Shown one piece after another: positions 1-9,499 of a DNA stretch of 64,000 bases (position 1 is its first letter; each line of letters opens with the position of its first letter). The notes under the pieces were generated by a model, which saw only the letters and a list, made by a program, of their open reading frames with translations, was not told the origin of the DNA and did no database searches. The DNA is taken from assembly GCA_030426385.1 (NCBI GenBank), contig JAUHYI010000001.1:104665-168664 (forward strand), written 5' to 3'. The position numbers were made by a program, and so were the translations under genes. This DNA is from Phycisphaerae bacterium. Lineage in GTDB: Bacteria; Planctomycetota; Phycisphaerae; Phycisphaerales; Phycisphaeraceae.

Positions 1-458
1 GTCTGTTTGCCGATGGTCCAACCGGAAAACAGTCCGCCGCACAGACGAACCTGTGAAGTGGGTTCGCCGGGAACCAACCCGAGAATGCGAAATGCAAACG
101 GATCCTGCCAACCCGGATCAGGCTGAGCCGATATCGTCAGGGCTAGCAGTTCATTGGGATCGTCTGTGAAAACAAGCCGTAGCTGTGCCTGTAATTTTTT
201 CTGCAACGACACATTGATATCCAAGCGCACCTGGCCAGGATGATCACGATGAATGGTAAAATTTCGGGCCGATTTGACACGCTGTTTCTTGTCAGGCGTG
301 GACCATAACAAAAAATACAACGATCGCCCCAGGACACGACGCGATCGTGTACATGTAATTTCCATCGGCAACAGACGGCCGTTGCGAATTGGAAATCGTG
401 TGCGAATCCTGTGGTGAACGATATCGAGTGCGGTTGAGGTTTGGCGAATGCGTATCAT
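1..458 (-). CDS. Partial uncharacterised protein, N-terminal part only
   Basis: An open frame begins with ATG at 458 and runs off the left edge without a stop, so about 152 codons are visible. The start overlaps the stop of the oxidoreductase gene upstream as ATGA (455-458). That arrangement recurs at other junctions of this operon and is the main reason to accept the frame. The first 60 residues are rich in Arg and contain no signal peptide. The rest alternates hydrophobic and polar residues as in beta-rich domains (for example QVRLDINVS). I do not recognise a family. As the last visible gene of a long catabolic operon it probably handles the same carbohydrate substrate, but that is inference from position only. 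Confidence 0.6.
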   Translation of the reverse strand, partial: MIRIRQTSTALDIVHHRIRTRFPIRNGRLLPMEITCTRSRRVLGRSLYFLLWSTPDKKQRVKSARNFTIHRDHPGQVRLDINVSLQKKLQAQLRLVFTDDPNELLALTISAQPDPGWQDPFAFRILGLVPGEPTSQVRLCGGLFSGWTIGKQ

Positions 459-1603
459 GGTTTTTTTAATTCGTGTACGGGTTGCGAGCAGACATCGCGA
501 TCTGCCAAATGGACAATATGTAATGCGGCAATGGCGAGATCGAGATTGGCGTAGTCGGGCTTCCCGTGGCGGATCTGCTGGGCAAACCCGCATTCAATCG
601 TGTAATCGTGTTTTTTCAAATCAACACCATCAGGAATCACGATAGGCTCCCACGGTTCATGCGTGCCGTGGCGGCGTGGCTGAAAATATAATTCTGTCTG
701 CCCTATATCTGTGACGTGTTCGTGCACATGCAGATTGCCATGCGTCCCCATGAAACTGATGGTATGCAGGTAGGCGGTCGTGTAGTTACAAACCATGCTA
801 GCCTGCACGCCGTCGGCAAATTGCATCAACACCAACAGGTTGTCGAGCGTGTCGTTGTCGGTGATATGACGTTGGCCAATGCTTTTAACCAAGTCAACCG
901 GGCCCAACAAATCGAGCAACAGGTGGACCAGATGGATACCGCATTGCAACAATGGCCCACCAGGATTCTGCCCTGATAACGTGCGCCACGCGCCGGGCTC
1001 CTGTGCCAGCCCGGCACTGGAACAGCATGTCACCAATACGTTACACAATTGCCCAATACGTCCGGATGCCAATTGTGCTCGCAACTCGTCAACCACGGGT
1101 GTATGCGCAGCATGGTGCCCGACCATGAATGACAACTGTCGAGACTGTGCCAACTCGCGCAGCGCCTGGGCATCGTCGATCTGATTCGTGACGGGTTTAG
1201 TAACCAACACATGTTTGCCCGATTCCAGACAGCGTTTGATGTGTTGAGCATGCAGGTTGGCGGGCGTGTTGATACTCACGGCCTGCATACCAGGGTGGTT
1301 TAGAAAATCATCCAGTGCATCGTAGGGCTGGGCGTTTTCCTGTTGGGCCGCGTGCTGTGTGACAGCCGGTTCATGATCCAGACAAGCGACGATGGTGTAT
1401 TGTCCGCTGTTATGTAAGTGTTGCCGCGCCGTTCTGCCATAACCACCTGCACCGAGGATACCAATGTGAACCGGTTCAACCGGCGTGTCGGCGGCCATCG
1501 TTGTGGTCTCGGCAGTTGGGCTGGCATCAATTCCTTCGCGTGGTTCGATCATAGACCGGGTCATTGACTGCAGGGAAGATGGTGATTGGGATGAATGATT
1601 CAT
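455..1603 (-). CDS. Gfo/Idh/MocA-family NAD(P)-dependent oxidoreductase
   Basis: A 382-residue sugar or inositol dehydrogenase-like protein. The Rossmann fold starts near residue 46 with VHIGILGAGGYGR, the dinucleotide-binding glycine motif. The usual EKP motif of the family appears as VTKPVT, so Lys-Pro is kept and the Glu is Thr. The C-terminal alpha/beta domain contains GGPLLQCGIHLVHLLLDLLG, matching the family segment that carries the catalytic His. Cytoplasmic. The N-terminus is about 40 residues longer than usual and polar; an internal Met near residue 15 or 19 could be the true start, and no clear ribosome site distinguishes them. It is separated by 82 bases from the gene upstream and overlaps the next gene by 4. 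Likely role: oxidation or reduction of a sugar intermediate. Substrate unknown. Confidence 0.88.
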   Translation of the reverse strand: MNHSSQSPSSLQSMTRSMIEPREGIDASPTAETTTMAADTPVEPVHIGILGAGGYGRTARQHLHNSGQYTIVACLDHEPAVTQHAAQQENAQPYDALDDFLNHPGMQAVSINTPANLHAQHIKRCLESGKHVLVTKPVTNQIDDAQALRELAQSRQLSFMVGHHAAHTPVVDELRAQLASGRIGQLCNVLVTCCSSAGLAQEPGAWRTLSGQNPGGPLLQCGIHLVHLLLDLLGPVDLVKSIGQRHITDNDTLDNLLVLMQFADGVQASMVCNYTTAYLHTISFMGTHGNLHVHEHVTDIGQTELYFQPRRHGTHEPWEPIVIPDGVDLKKHDYTIECGFAQQIRHGKPDYANLDLAIAALHIVHLADRDVCSQPVHELKKP

Positions 1604-1685
1604 AATGATTTTCTAGTAAATTCTGTTCTACAATTCAGATCCAAAACGCAGAAAGGGCCACCGCATTTGTCCCTTTGTCTGTTCG
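1604..1685. repeat. Intergenic spacer with short GTTAGTTA repeats
   Basis: This is the only sizeable gap among the last genes of the minus-strand operon. Around 1682-1709, running into the 3' end of the neighbouring gene, the sequence is a run of GTTAGTTA and GTTCGTTAG units. No terminator hairpin is seen, so the operon may read through. Confidence 0.5.
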
Positions 1686-2921
1686 TTAGTTAGTTAGTTC
1701 GTTAGTTAGCTTGCTGACGTCGATAGTCAGTATTTGGCGTCGGCCATGCGGTGCTATATCGATGCAAATCACGCGACCGTCGCCCCGCCACCGAGGGTGT
1801 AGATCCACGCGACACGCTCCCGCAAACTGGCTTGGTAAATGTACGTCCAACACGTGATGCCGCGTGCCGTCGGCCGGTCGCAACAACATCAATTGACACA
1901 TTCGGTTGCCATCGCGCGGGTAGGTATCGGTGACCACCCAGTTACGGTCCGGCGACCACGAGGTATGGCCGTTATCGGTAAACGCTCCAGCCATCAGTGG
2001 TGCGGTGGTGCCGTCTGGATCATTGACCCAGTAGCATTCATATGGCTGATCGTCACGCTGGGCATGCACGATCAACCGGTTGTCATATTGCCAATCGAAA
2101 TGGCCAATGCGTTGCCAGTCGCCGAGTTGAGTCAAGTGATTGCCATCCGGGTCGGCGGCCAGTTGACGACTGCACCAACCATGCACCGGGTCATGCCAAC
2201 GATGCAGCCAGGTGATACGTTTGTCATTCGGCCCCCAGAACAGGTGATTGATCCAATGTTTGCGGTTGACCATACTCGGATGGGATTCAAACGCCACCAT
2301 CTGATCGTAGGACAATAACAACTCGCAATCACCCGTGGCCATGTTCATGCGATACAGGCCGTCATCGTCAGGAGCATCAACCGATGCCGATGGATCAGCG
2401 ACACCGGCATAACCATACCCAGGCCGACAGTCATGCAACCGCGCAAAATTCAATGTCAATGCATAACGCCCATCACGACTGATCGCATAAACCGGATGTG
2501 GCAACACACGCTGATGCCCCGTTTGAATATCCAGCACCACCGCGACAAACCGGTTGTCACGTCGATCATTAAAAACTACGCAGCTATCCCCAGACTGCGA
2601 TGCAAACGTATCCAGGCCACGGGTAGGCAACCATTGCAATCGGCACCCCATCTGCCAGTTCCATGCGGTCGTCTGACCGATGATGACATAATCATCGGGC
2701 GCATCGGGATTCACCATCAGCAACCGTGCCACATCATTCGCGTTCGGCTCGCGATCGGCGAACTGCGTTTCCAGACACAGCAAACGATCACCATTAGCAT
2801 GCCATGGACATATATCGTAGTAGCCGAAAAAATAATGGTGTTCGTTTGGTGGACTAACCACCCGACAGGTCACCTGCGGATGCGCATGTAAGTTAACCGA
2901 TGAATCAGTATCACAAATCAC
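1686..2921 (-). CDS. Beta-propeller-like protein of unknown function in carbohydrate operon
   Basis: 411 residues with no signal peptide. The start is GTG at 2921, overlapping the upstream stop as GTGA, with AGGAG about 8 bases before it. The sequence carries repeated blade-like stretches ending in aromatic-Asp motifs (FFGYYDICPW near residue 31, WSPDRNWVVTDTYPRDGN later, and DLHPRWRGDGRVICID near the end), resembling TolB/WD40-like propellers and oligogalacturonate-lyase-like folds. The motifs FGYYD and RPGYGY are ones I associate from memory with uncharacterised proteins of polysaccharide loci. A role as a lyase or hydrolase on an oligosaccharide is plausible but not shown. The C-terminus (TNELTN) is encoded by the GTTAGTTA repeat, so the stop may have drifted. 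Confidence 0.7.
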   Translation of the reverse strand: MICDTDSSVNLHAHPQVTCRVVSPPNEHHYFFGYYDICPWHANGDRLLCLETQFADREPNANDVARLLMVNPDAPDDYVIIGQTTAWNWQMGCRLQWLPTRGLDTFASQSGDSCVVFNDRRDNRFVAVVLDIQTGHQRVLPHPVYAISRDGRYALTLNFARLHDCRPGYGYAGVADPSASVDAPDDDGLYRMNMATGDCELLLSYDQMVAFESHPSMVNRKHWINHLFWGPNDKRITWLHRWHDPVHGWCSRQLAADPDGNHLTQLGDWQRIGHFDWQYDNRLIVHAQRDDQPYECYWVNDPDGTTAPLMAGAFTDNGHTSWSPDRNWVVTDTYPRDGNRMCQLMLLRPADGTRHHVLDVHLPSQFAGACRVDLHPRWRGDGRVICIDIAPHGRRQILTIDVSKLTNELTN

Positions 2922-4726
2922 GATGATGCTCCTGACGTTGCGTGGTCTGATACGCCAGTGACCATCAATTCAAAATCAACATGCAACGCCACCAAATCAT
3001 CCTGTTGCAAATCGGCCAATTGTCCGTGATACAACACCACCGAACACCGCAACCAACCGTGTTCCCGATGAATAACGAATGTCGCATCATTGGCCACACA
3101 GATCGACCACACGATGGCAACCGCCCCATCGCGAATCACAAACCGGCCACGACGCCCCCGTGTCTGAATCCGATCACCATTAAAATTCGTGTCGTCGATT
3201 TGTGCCTCGGCGACGTGAGGCACACCGTGTTCGCTGAATAACAGATCCAGACTGATATCGATTGGGTCGTCGGTTCGCGCCGCTGCCGCCGTCTTCGTAG
3301 TTGCGGTTGTTCTGGTTATTGTCATCGGCAACCAGGCATACGGATGAACCCGGCCACGCACCATGCCAGATTCCTGTTGCAGTTCGAATGCCCCGTGATT
3401 GCGTAGCGCAACCACATCAACCGCCGACGCCAATGGTTCGGTCAACATCACCAGTGTGGCCCGACGCACCTGATTGGTGTGATGATTGGAATCATCCAAT
3501 GCGTAGGTCAATGCACACGGCTGATTTAATGGCGTGTAAGTTGCGTTCATGGATGCCAACGCATGCGCTGCCGCCTGATAGCAATAGACGGTCCCCCGCC
3601 CGCCCGGCGTCATTTGGTCGCCATCAACATTCAGAATAACTCGACCGTCGGCGGCGCGAAAACCCTTGCCAGCCCATTGATAGTCTGCTGTGTACTGATA
3701 CGGAAATACACGCTGTTGCAAATCATTCAAGACATCGTGTGGCACATGATAGTCGGCGCGCAACAACCAACATGCAATCGCTTGACGAAACGTGCGATCA
3801 CCCGATGTGATATCGCCGGGACGGGGGTCATACAACCATTCGATGGCTGTTCGATCCGTATCGATCCCCAGTGCGGCACATAGAATTTTCCAGTTTGTGC
3901 CATGACCCACATGATCGACCAAATAAGCACGCGAATGGGGCCCGGCGCTTCGTTGTAATCGCGGATGATGCAATGCCAGCAATTCCGACCAGACACAATG
4001 TTCCAATTCCAGCGCCAAGGCACGTGTGTCATTACATGTGGTCCACCGCACGATCTGCGCCAAACCCCACAGCGTAATCGGTGAATAGGTCGGGCTGTTA
4101 AATTCCTGGGACTGCCCATCCCGTTGCAACTGCAAATGCATCAACTGCAACATGTTTAATCCACAGCGTTGCAATCGTGTACGGTTGTAAGCCTCAGGAA
4201 TAGCCGCGTCATCAAATGCCGGAGGATAGGTGTCGATCAGTTCTGATGCTGCCACCAGCAAGAATGCAAACATGGACGAAAAGTTGGTAACGCCCGTGAC
4301 GGCCAATCCGTAATCAATCGCCTCGGCGCAGCGATGCGCGACAATTCCGCGCAATACATTCGCAGCATCCTCGGTCAATCGATCGCGTTCATTGAGCAAC
4401 AACGCCGCTGCCGTCACCGGATTGAAATGATTCGCCACATCTGGAAACTGGGCGATGACGCGATTCGCCAGCGCAACATCCTCACCCTCTCCATCGCTCC
4501 CCCCATCCAGAAATGCAAACGCATGCCACAACAGTTCACGTGACCGCCCGGGATCTTTACTCGGATCGAATCCGCCCGGTTGCCCCACCGCCTGCAACAA
4601 CGCGCGATGCATTTCACGATGACGCGCATACACCAACTGCCGCTGCCTTCCATGATGTGCTGCCGTTTCAGCTATCCCAACGGCTTCTCCAACGTCTTTG
4701 GTTTTCGATGAATGGGTCAATGTCAT
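2918..4726 (-). CDS. Large uncharacterised protein, probable alpha/alpha-toroid fold
   Basis: 602 residues. ATG at 4726 overlaps the preceding stop as ATGA, and GAGGAG lies about 10 bases upstream. The first 430 residues are mostly helical in composition, with the motif EFNSPTYSPITLWGLA near residue 208. This motif is typical, from memory, of uncharacterised toroid-like proteins and resembles the layout of heparinase-type lyases. The last 150 residues are beta-rich. No signal peptide is present, so a cytoplasmic enzyme acting on an imported oligosaccharide is the simplest reading. The run TTATTKTAAAART near residue 475 is low-complexity and may be a linker. Function not assigned. Confidence 0.7.
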   Translation of the reverse strand: MTLTHSSKTKDVGEAVGIAETAAHHGRQRQLVYARHREMHRALLQAVGQPGGFDPSKDPGRSRELLWHAFAFLDGGSDGEGEDVALANRVIAQFPDVANHFNPVTAAALLLNERDRLTEDAANVLRGIVAHRCAEAIDYGLAVTGVTNFSSMFAFLLVAASELIDTYPPAFDDAAIPEAYNRTRLQRCGLNMLQLMHLQLQRDGQSQEFNSPTYSPITLWGLAQIVRWTTCNDTRALALELEHCVWSELLALHHPRLQRSAGPHSRAYLVDHVGHGTNWKILCAALGIDTDRTAIEWLYDPRPGDITSGDRTFRQAIACWLLRADYHVPHDVLNDLQQRVFPYQYTADYQWAGKGFRAADGRVILNVDGDQMTPGGRGTVYCYQAAAHALASMNATYTPLNQPCALTYALDDSNHHTNQVRRATLVMLTEPLASAVDVVALRNHGAFELQQESGMVRGRVHPYAWLPMTITRTTATTKTAAAARTDDPIDISLDLLFSEHGVPHVAEAQIDDTNFNGDRIQTRGRRGRFVIRDGAVAIVWSICVANDATFVIHREHGWLRCSVVLYHGQLADLQQDDLVALHVDFELMVTGVSDHATSGASS

Positions 4727-6363
4727 GACCGCAACTCCTCAACCGCCACATCATCAAACCACGCCACACCCACCCCGTTTAATTCCAGATACAACCACCC
4801 AAACTGCGCTTCGCTTGTCGTACGAAATACCGTTTCAAAATACGTCCAATCACACGTACCACAGATTGGCCCGGCGACATGGCTCATATGTGGTTCGCGC
4901 GGCCGTAGTCCGATTTCATCAAAACGTATTTGTGCTCCGGCCCCGGTCACGTCCTGACAGCAAATCCAACCGGACACGCGATATTCCGTATCGGGATAAA
5001 TGTGCGGCGTCGGTCCATAACCCGCCGTCTGCACAAGACCGCCATCCGTTGGCCCGGTCAATCGAATTGATCGCGTCCCCGAATGCCCACGTTCTGAATC
5101 CCAATGAATCGCCGCATCAGGATGTTCACTGGCAAATATACAGCAACCTACCACGGGTTGATCGTACGGCACCGGTGTTTCAAAATCATTCACTTGGTCA
5201 TAATAAAACCGTGGGAATCGTGGGTTGTAATTCAAACGTCGACTCAGATCGTTCTTGTGCCAATCACTATTAATATTGATCGGATTGGGGTGTTCCGGGT
5301 CGACACCAAAATTAATCACCTGAGATTCATCGACAATTTGTGTCGCAAGGCTAGGCAACACACTGAACATGCGCATGTGTACCTGCCATGTCCTCGGTTG
5401 CCCCGTATAACCTTCGTCCGGCAAACAGATCAGATGTTCGTCATAGATGTTACAGCAGGTTGCACCAGCCATATTGCAATTCGCGCTGACAATTTCCATG
5501 ACAGGACTGCCATGTGGATCATCGAAATAACCTAGAAACCCCCCCGCCGCAATCGCGCGTTCGCCATCAGGATCGTTCATCCCCGGTGTCATATAACTGA
5601 CCGGATTGTGTGGCCAACGCACCAGTCGACCATCCGGATGCGCCCAGATCGTACTGTGATAGCGTTTCATCTCAGGCCGATTGTCGTACACCCCGCCCGC
5701 ATAAAAATTCGCACATTCAACCAGGTAATGATTCGGCGCATTCAGCTCGGCATGAATATCTGCCACATAGCTGTCGGCAAGCGCATCGTATTCAATCGTA
5801 AACTGGTGGCGACCGCGAATAGCATCATTTGATTCAAATGTCTGTTCAATCGTAAATACCAGTTGCTGGCCGCGGTCCACATCAACACGCCAGACCATCT
5901 TCGGTTTTGCTTTTCGCACGGCCTGTTCATCTGTAGAAAACCGCGCCGGTTCTGCATCGCCCTTCACACGGTATGGTGCACCCGGCAGCCGATCGTATCC
6001 CATCATGTCCACCAACCACCATTGCGCAATGACGCGACCCCCTTGAAACGTAGCCGCGTGATACAACGGCGGAATTTCAGCGGGTCGCGCGCTGTGACGC
6101 TCTGGATGTGGCGCGATCCATTCCACCACTGCCTCATCCCGATCAATCAGACCGATGCGAGTATCACCATCCATGATCCACATAAAACGAACATCGACTT
6201 CAACCAGATGCAGATGCACCGATCGCTCTCGTCGCTGCGCCAATTTCGATCGATCGGTGCAATTCGTCATGTAGGTTTGCAACAGGGTTAATCCCGTGTC
6301 ACCGGTTGGATCAGCGATCGAACCGCTAGGATGTTGGACCGATGATGTTTCTGGATGATTCAT
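4723..6363 (-). CDS. Uncharacterised protein with C-terminal carbohydrate-binding-like module
   Basis: 546 residues, ATG at 6363 with GAGGA placed 8 bases upstream. The first 400 residues form a beta-rich domain I do not recognise. From about residue 415 to the end there is a jelly-roll-like module (GTRSIRLTGP, YRVSGWICC and a terminal WFDDVAVEEL), the pattern seen in CBM4/9/22-type carbohydrate-binding domains. There is no signal peptide, which is unusual for a binding module and argues for a role on soluble oligosaccharides or an enzyme not yet described. Stop and next start overlap as ATGA, and the upstream gene ends only 2 bases away, so it is a mid-operon gene. Confidence 0.7.
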   Translation of the reverse strand: MNHPETSSVQHPSGSIADPTGDTGLTLLQTYMTNCTDRSKLAQRRERSVHLHLVEVDVRFMWIMDGDTRIGLIDRDEAVVEWIAPHPERHSARPAEIPPLYHAATFQGGRVIAQWWLVDMMGYDRLPGAPYRVKGDAEPARFSTDEQAVRKAKPKMVWRVDVDRGQQLVFTIEQTFESNDAIRGRHQFTIEYDALADSYVADIHAELNAPNHYLVECANFYAGGVYDNRPEMKRYHSTIWAHPDGRLVRWPHNPVSYMTPGMNDPDGERAIAAGGFLGYFDDPHGSPVMEIVSANCNMAGATCCNIYDEHLICLPDEGYTGQPRTWQVHMRMFSVLPSLATQIVDESQVINFGVDPEHPNPININSDWHKNDLSRRLNYNPRFPRFYYDQVNDFETPVPYDQPVVGCCIFASEHPDAAIHWDSERGHSGTRSIRLTGPTDGGLVQTAGYGPTPHIYPDTEYRVSGWICCQDVTGAGAQIRFDEIGLRPREPHMSHVAGPICGTCDWTYFETVFRTTSEAQFGWLYLELNGVGVAWFDDVAVEELRS

Positions 6364-6365
6364 TA

Positions 6366-7547
6366 TTATTTCCTCGACACCGTAAATTTTTCCAGCACAT
6401 CACGATTGATCGTCACACCCAACCCAGGTCGATCCGGCAACGGCAATACGCCGTTTTGCAACACCGGCTCCTCGATCAACAGGTCACGTCGTAATGGGGA
6501 TTGACATAAATTACCCGGCAAAAATTCCACGTATGGGCAATGACCGCACACTGCTGCCATATGAATCGACGCCGCAATACCGATGCCGGTTTTCCAGCAA
6601 TGCGGAACGATTAGTCGATCACGTTCACCAGCCAGTCGGCACACTTTCAATGCCTCGGTTAGTCCGCCCACCCGTCCCACATCAGGCTGCGCCACATCAA
6701 CCTGCCCCCGATCCATCAGATCGATAAATTCATAATGCGTGTTCTGCCATTCACCCGCTGCGATGCGGATGTTCAGATTCTTTTGTATATACGCATAGCC
6801 ATCCAGATCATCAATCCACAATGGTGTTTCAATGAAAAACAGATTCAGCGGTTCCAACCGTTGAAGCGCACGCAGCGCCCGTTCAGCATCCGACCAGGCA
6901 TATTGCACATCCACCATGATCGTAAAATCATCACCGATGGTTTTACGACACGCCGCCACGATCTCATACACCGTGGCATCATCACCGCTCAATTGTTCAT
7001 GCGCATACGGCCCGAACGGTGTAACTTCCAATTTTGCCGCTCGAAACCCAACATCCCGTGCACGTAACAACCACTCCTGTAATGATTGTGTGTACGACTC
7101 CACATCACGACCTTCAGGTTGCAACGATGCATAGGGTTGGATCGCATCCTGCGCTTGCTCGCCCAGTAGTTGCCAGCATGGTTGTCCCGCTGCCTTGCCA
7201 CGAATGTCCCACAGCGCCATATCAATGGCACCGATCGCGCAAATACCGGCACCGCGTCGTCCAGACATGGCGCTACCGACGTACAGCCGTTTCCAGATCG
7301 TTTCGATGTCTGTTTCCAAAGGGTCGATACCGATCAGCATTTCCCGTAGCCCCAGCCCCATCGTATGTGTACCCGTCGTTTCGATAAATGCTGCAGCCAC
7401 CCACGGGTTCGTATCCGTTTCCCCAATACCAACGATACCCTCATCCGTATAAATTTCGACGATTAAATCATCCTGCGCCGAATCCGTCGCCTGCGCATTC
7501 GCATTGGGAATTTCCAGAATATGACAGATCACATCGGTAATTTTCAT
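6366..7547 (-). CDS. Enolase-superfamily (mandelate racemase/muconate lactonizing-like) dehydratase
   Basis: About 393 residues from ATG at 7547; the reading frame continues upstream but MKITDV is the normal family N-terminus and its ATG overlaps the preceding stop as ATGA. Metal ligands are visible as Asp in MVDVQYAW, Glu in FIETPLW and Glu in AAGEWQN. PHCWKTGIG supplies the catalytic His typical of the mandelate racemase and acid-sugar dehydratase subgroup. The first catalytic strand reads AAKLEVTPFG, so only one Lys of the KxK motif is present, closer to the galactonate dehydratase style. Predicted role: dehydration of an aldonic acid to a 2-keto-3-deoxy acid in the cytoplasm. The exact substrate cannot be told from sequence. 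Confidence 0.88.
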   Translation of the reverse strand: MKITDVICHILEIPNANAQATDSAQDDLIVEIYTDEGIVGIGETDTNPWVAAAFIETTGTHTMGLGLREMLIGIDPLETDIETIWKRLYVGSAMSGRRGAGICAIGAIDMALWDIRGKAAGQPCWQLLGEQAQDAIQPYASLQPEGRDVESYTQSLQEWLLRARDVGFRAAKLEVTPFGPYAHEQLSGDDATVYEIVAACRKTIGDDFTIMVDVQYAWSDAERALRALQRLEPLNLFFIETPLWIDDLDGYAYIQKNLNIRIAAGEWQNTHYEFIDLMDRGQVDVAQPDVGRVGGLTEALKVCRLAGERDRLIVPHCWKTGIGIAASIHMAAVCGHCPYVEFLPGNLCQSPLRRDLLIEEPVLQNGVLPLPDRPGLGVTINRDVLEKFTVSRK

Positions 7548-7834
7548 CCTACCGTCCCTCTCAATGTCGGACCATGCAATTCGCTCAGCCGAACATCCAT
7601 CGCCAATCCCAACACGAATCCTCCGGCACACGCCACCTCGTGGGCCCGACCCTCAGTATCAAATCGATAGATCTGACCCGCATCGCCACCTGCGTACACC
7701 CTGCCGGCCACATCAACCGCCACACCTTCGGGATGATCCAACCACTGCCCCATCGTCTCGACAGTCGTCGACGTCACCGGCGTAAACGGTAAATCTCGCC
7801 CAACTATTTTCTTCTCGCTTGTTGCATTTATCAT
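7544..7834 (-). pseudogene. Truncated SMP-30/gluconolactonase-like beta-propeller fragment
   Basis: Only 96 codons from ATG at 7834 (a TTG at 7849 is an alternative). It contains one recognisable propeller blade, HPEGVAVDVAGRVYAGGDAG followed by IYRFDTEG and then GFVLGLAMDV, as in the N-terminal part of SMP-30/strictosidine-synthase-like lactonases, which are about 300 residues long. After that the frame runs through RLSELHGPTLRGTVG and stops, with the stop overlapping the enolase gene start. The remaining blades and metal site are missing. It is probably a deletion remnant that still gives translational coupling to the dehydratase. A genuine small protein is the alternative. Confidence 0.6.
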
Positions 7835-7859
7835 GACTGTTTTCAGCAAACCGATTTCA

Positions 7860-8642
7860 TCAGAACGTTATCGTCAATCCACCGTCCACCACCAGCGTAT
7901 GTCCCGTGATATATGTGCATTGATCCCCACACAAAAACGCAATCGCTTCAGCAACTTCGCTCGCATCGCCGATTCGTCCCAGTGGTATTTTCCGTTGATG
8001 CACATACCACGCCTCGAATGTCGGCGATCGCTTGACATCCTCCCCATTGACCAGACTCATCGGCGTATCAATCGCACCAGGCGCCACCGCGTTCACCAGA
8101 ATCCCATGTTCCGACAGATCCACGGCCAAACATCGCGTCCACGCATGCACACCTCCCTTGCTCGCCGTATACGCGCCAACATCACCCTGTGCCGCCAACC
8201 CCTGAATCGATCCCACATTCACGATCCGTCCATACCCGCGCTTTACCATGCTCGGCGTCACCCGTTTAGCTAACACAAACATCGCGTCCAGATTGACCGC
8301 CATGATCGCTCGCCATTGTTCGATCGTACTCGTGCCGATCCGTTCGTAAATTCCGAACCCTGCATTATTCACCAGAATATCAACGGCGCCATACTTACTG
8401 ATGACACCATCAATCGTATCATTCAGCGTGTCGTGATCCGCCAGATCGCACACTGCATGGTTGATCGCATCCGGCATTGCCGATGACTTATCGATGCCAA
8501 TCACTGTCGCCCCGCGATCACGCAATAAACATGACACGGCTCGCCCAATACCCGACGCCGCGCCAGTCACCATCGCCACACGGTTCGTAAAACACCCAGG
8601 CGCATTCATCGCTATCTCAGTGGTGGATTGCCTACTCATCAT
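7860..8642 (-). CDS. Short-chain dehydrogenase/reductase (SDR)
   Basis: About 260 residues. ATG at 8642 overlaps the preceding stop by one base (TGATG); GTG at 8645 and ATG at 8639 are also possible, and an internal Met before NAPGC marks the usual family start. Classical SDR features are in place: cofactor motif TGAASGIG, NNAG, the Ser of the GSIQG strand, catalytic YTASK, and the PG motif NAVAPGAIDTPM. The C-terminus VVDGGLTITF is typical. Asp after the second strand (GIDKSS) suggests NAD rather than NADP. Cytoplasmic. In this operon it likely oxidises a sugar or sugar acid next to the dehydratase. Confidence 0.92.
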   Translation of the reverse strand: MMSRQSTTEIAMNAPGCFTNRVAMVTGAASGIGRAVSCLLRDRGATVIGIDKSSAMPDAINHAVCDLADHDTLNDTIDGVISKYGAVDILVNNAGFGIYERIGTSTIEQWRAIMAVNLDAMFVLAKRVTPSMVKRGYGRIVNVGSIQGLAAQGDVGAYTASKGGVHAWTRCLAVDLSEHGILVNAVAPGAIDTPMSLVNGEDVKRSPTFEAWYVHQRKIPLGRIGDASEVAEAIAFLCGDQCTYITGHTLVVDGGLTITF

Positions 8643-9499
8643 CACACCCGATCAGGTTGATAAACCTCAGTCGTTGAGGTGGCCAGTGAACTGGCGTGAT
8701 GATCTGTTCGTGGTAATGCCTGCCATGTGCGAAACTCCCGCACCAGACCAATCATGCTTTGCACTGCCGCATCGAACCAGCGCCGGCCTTTCTCTGCACT
8801 TGCAACAGTCGGATCGCCTACAGTGCCATCATCACTGATCATCGAATGCCACGGTGCCATATTGATTGGCCCCATGCCATTCAGATCGTGATAAAAAAAC
8901 GATGATTCAGGAAAGTGAAAATTTTTCTGCGCCTGTTCCATCTGTACCGCGTCCCCATTGAGATGTAAGTACACCGATGTTTCCAGTTCACCCGCATGGG
9001 CAATACCACCCGGATAGACAGATTCTCGCTCGGCTTTGATCTGATTCAAGATCAAGTTCGGCCAGATGAATGACGCGCACAACGCTTCGCTATTCGTATT
9101 GATTCGCCGTGCGGCTAGATCCAACACCGGCATATTCGATCCGTGACCATTGCATATCAACAGCCGACGAAATCCGTGATGCGCCACACTCAAACCAATA
9201 TCCGCTATCACTTCCAACAGGTGTTCCGCTTTCACATCAATCGTGCCAGGATAATCCATATGATGCGTTTCAAATCCATACGGAAAATGCGGCAATAGCA
9301 GCATCTCCTCCGGAATCTGCTCCCCTACCGCCTCACACAGACTCCGCGATTCCAGATTGTCAACATCCATCGGCAGATGACCGCCGTGATCCTCAACCGA
9401 TCCAATGCTCAGGACAATCACCGGCTGATCCGCAACCCGTCTATCCAATTCCGGCGACGTCAGTTGATCCCACATCCATCGCTTAACACCTGTGCTCAT
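8642..9499 (-). CDS. Creatininase-family metal-dependent amidohydrolase
   Basis: About 285 residues. The start at ATG 9499 is favoured because GGAGG sits 7 bases upstream and the ATG overlaps the previous stop by one base; a longer frame to 9529 is possible. Metal-binding signatures of the creatinine amidohydrolase family are visible: SVEDHGGHLP (Glu, two His) followed by DVDN, then CNGHGSN and HAGELETS. The family includes creatininase, MftE-like and other lactam/amide hydrolases, so the name does not fix the substrate. In an operon with a dehydratase and dehydrogenases, it may open a lactone or lactam of a sugar derivative. Cytoplasmic. Confidence 0.88.
   Translation of the reverse strand: MSTGVKRWMWDQLTSPELDRRVADQPVIVLSIGSVEDHGGHLPMDVDNLESRSLCEAVGEQIPEEMLLLPHFPYGFETHHMDYPGTIDVKAEHLLEVIADIGLSVAHHGFRRLLICNGHGSNMPVLDLAARRINTNSEALCASFIWPNLILNQIKAERESVYPGGIAHAGELETSVYLHLNGDAVQMEQAQKNFHFPESSFFYHDLNGMGPINMAPWHSMISDDGTVGDPTVASAEKGRRWFDAAVQSMIGLVREFRTWQALPRTDHHASSLATSTTEVYQPDRV

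Noticed and set aside
4698..5273. A 191-codon plus-strand frame
   Set aside because: Antisense shadow of the carbohydrate-binding-like protein gene; no domain and poor composition.
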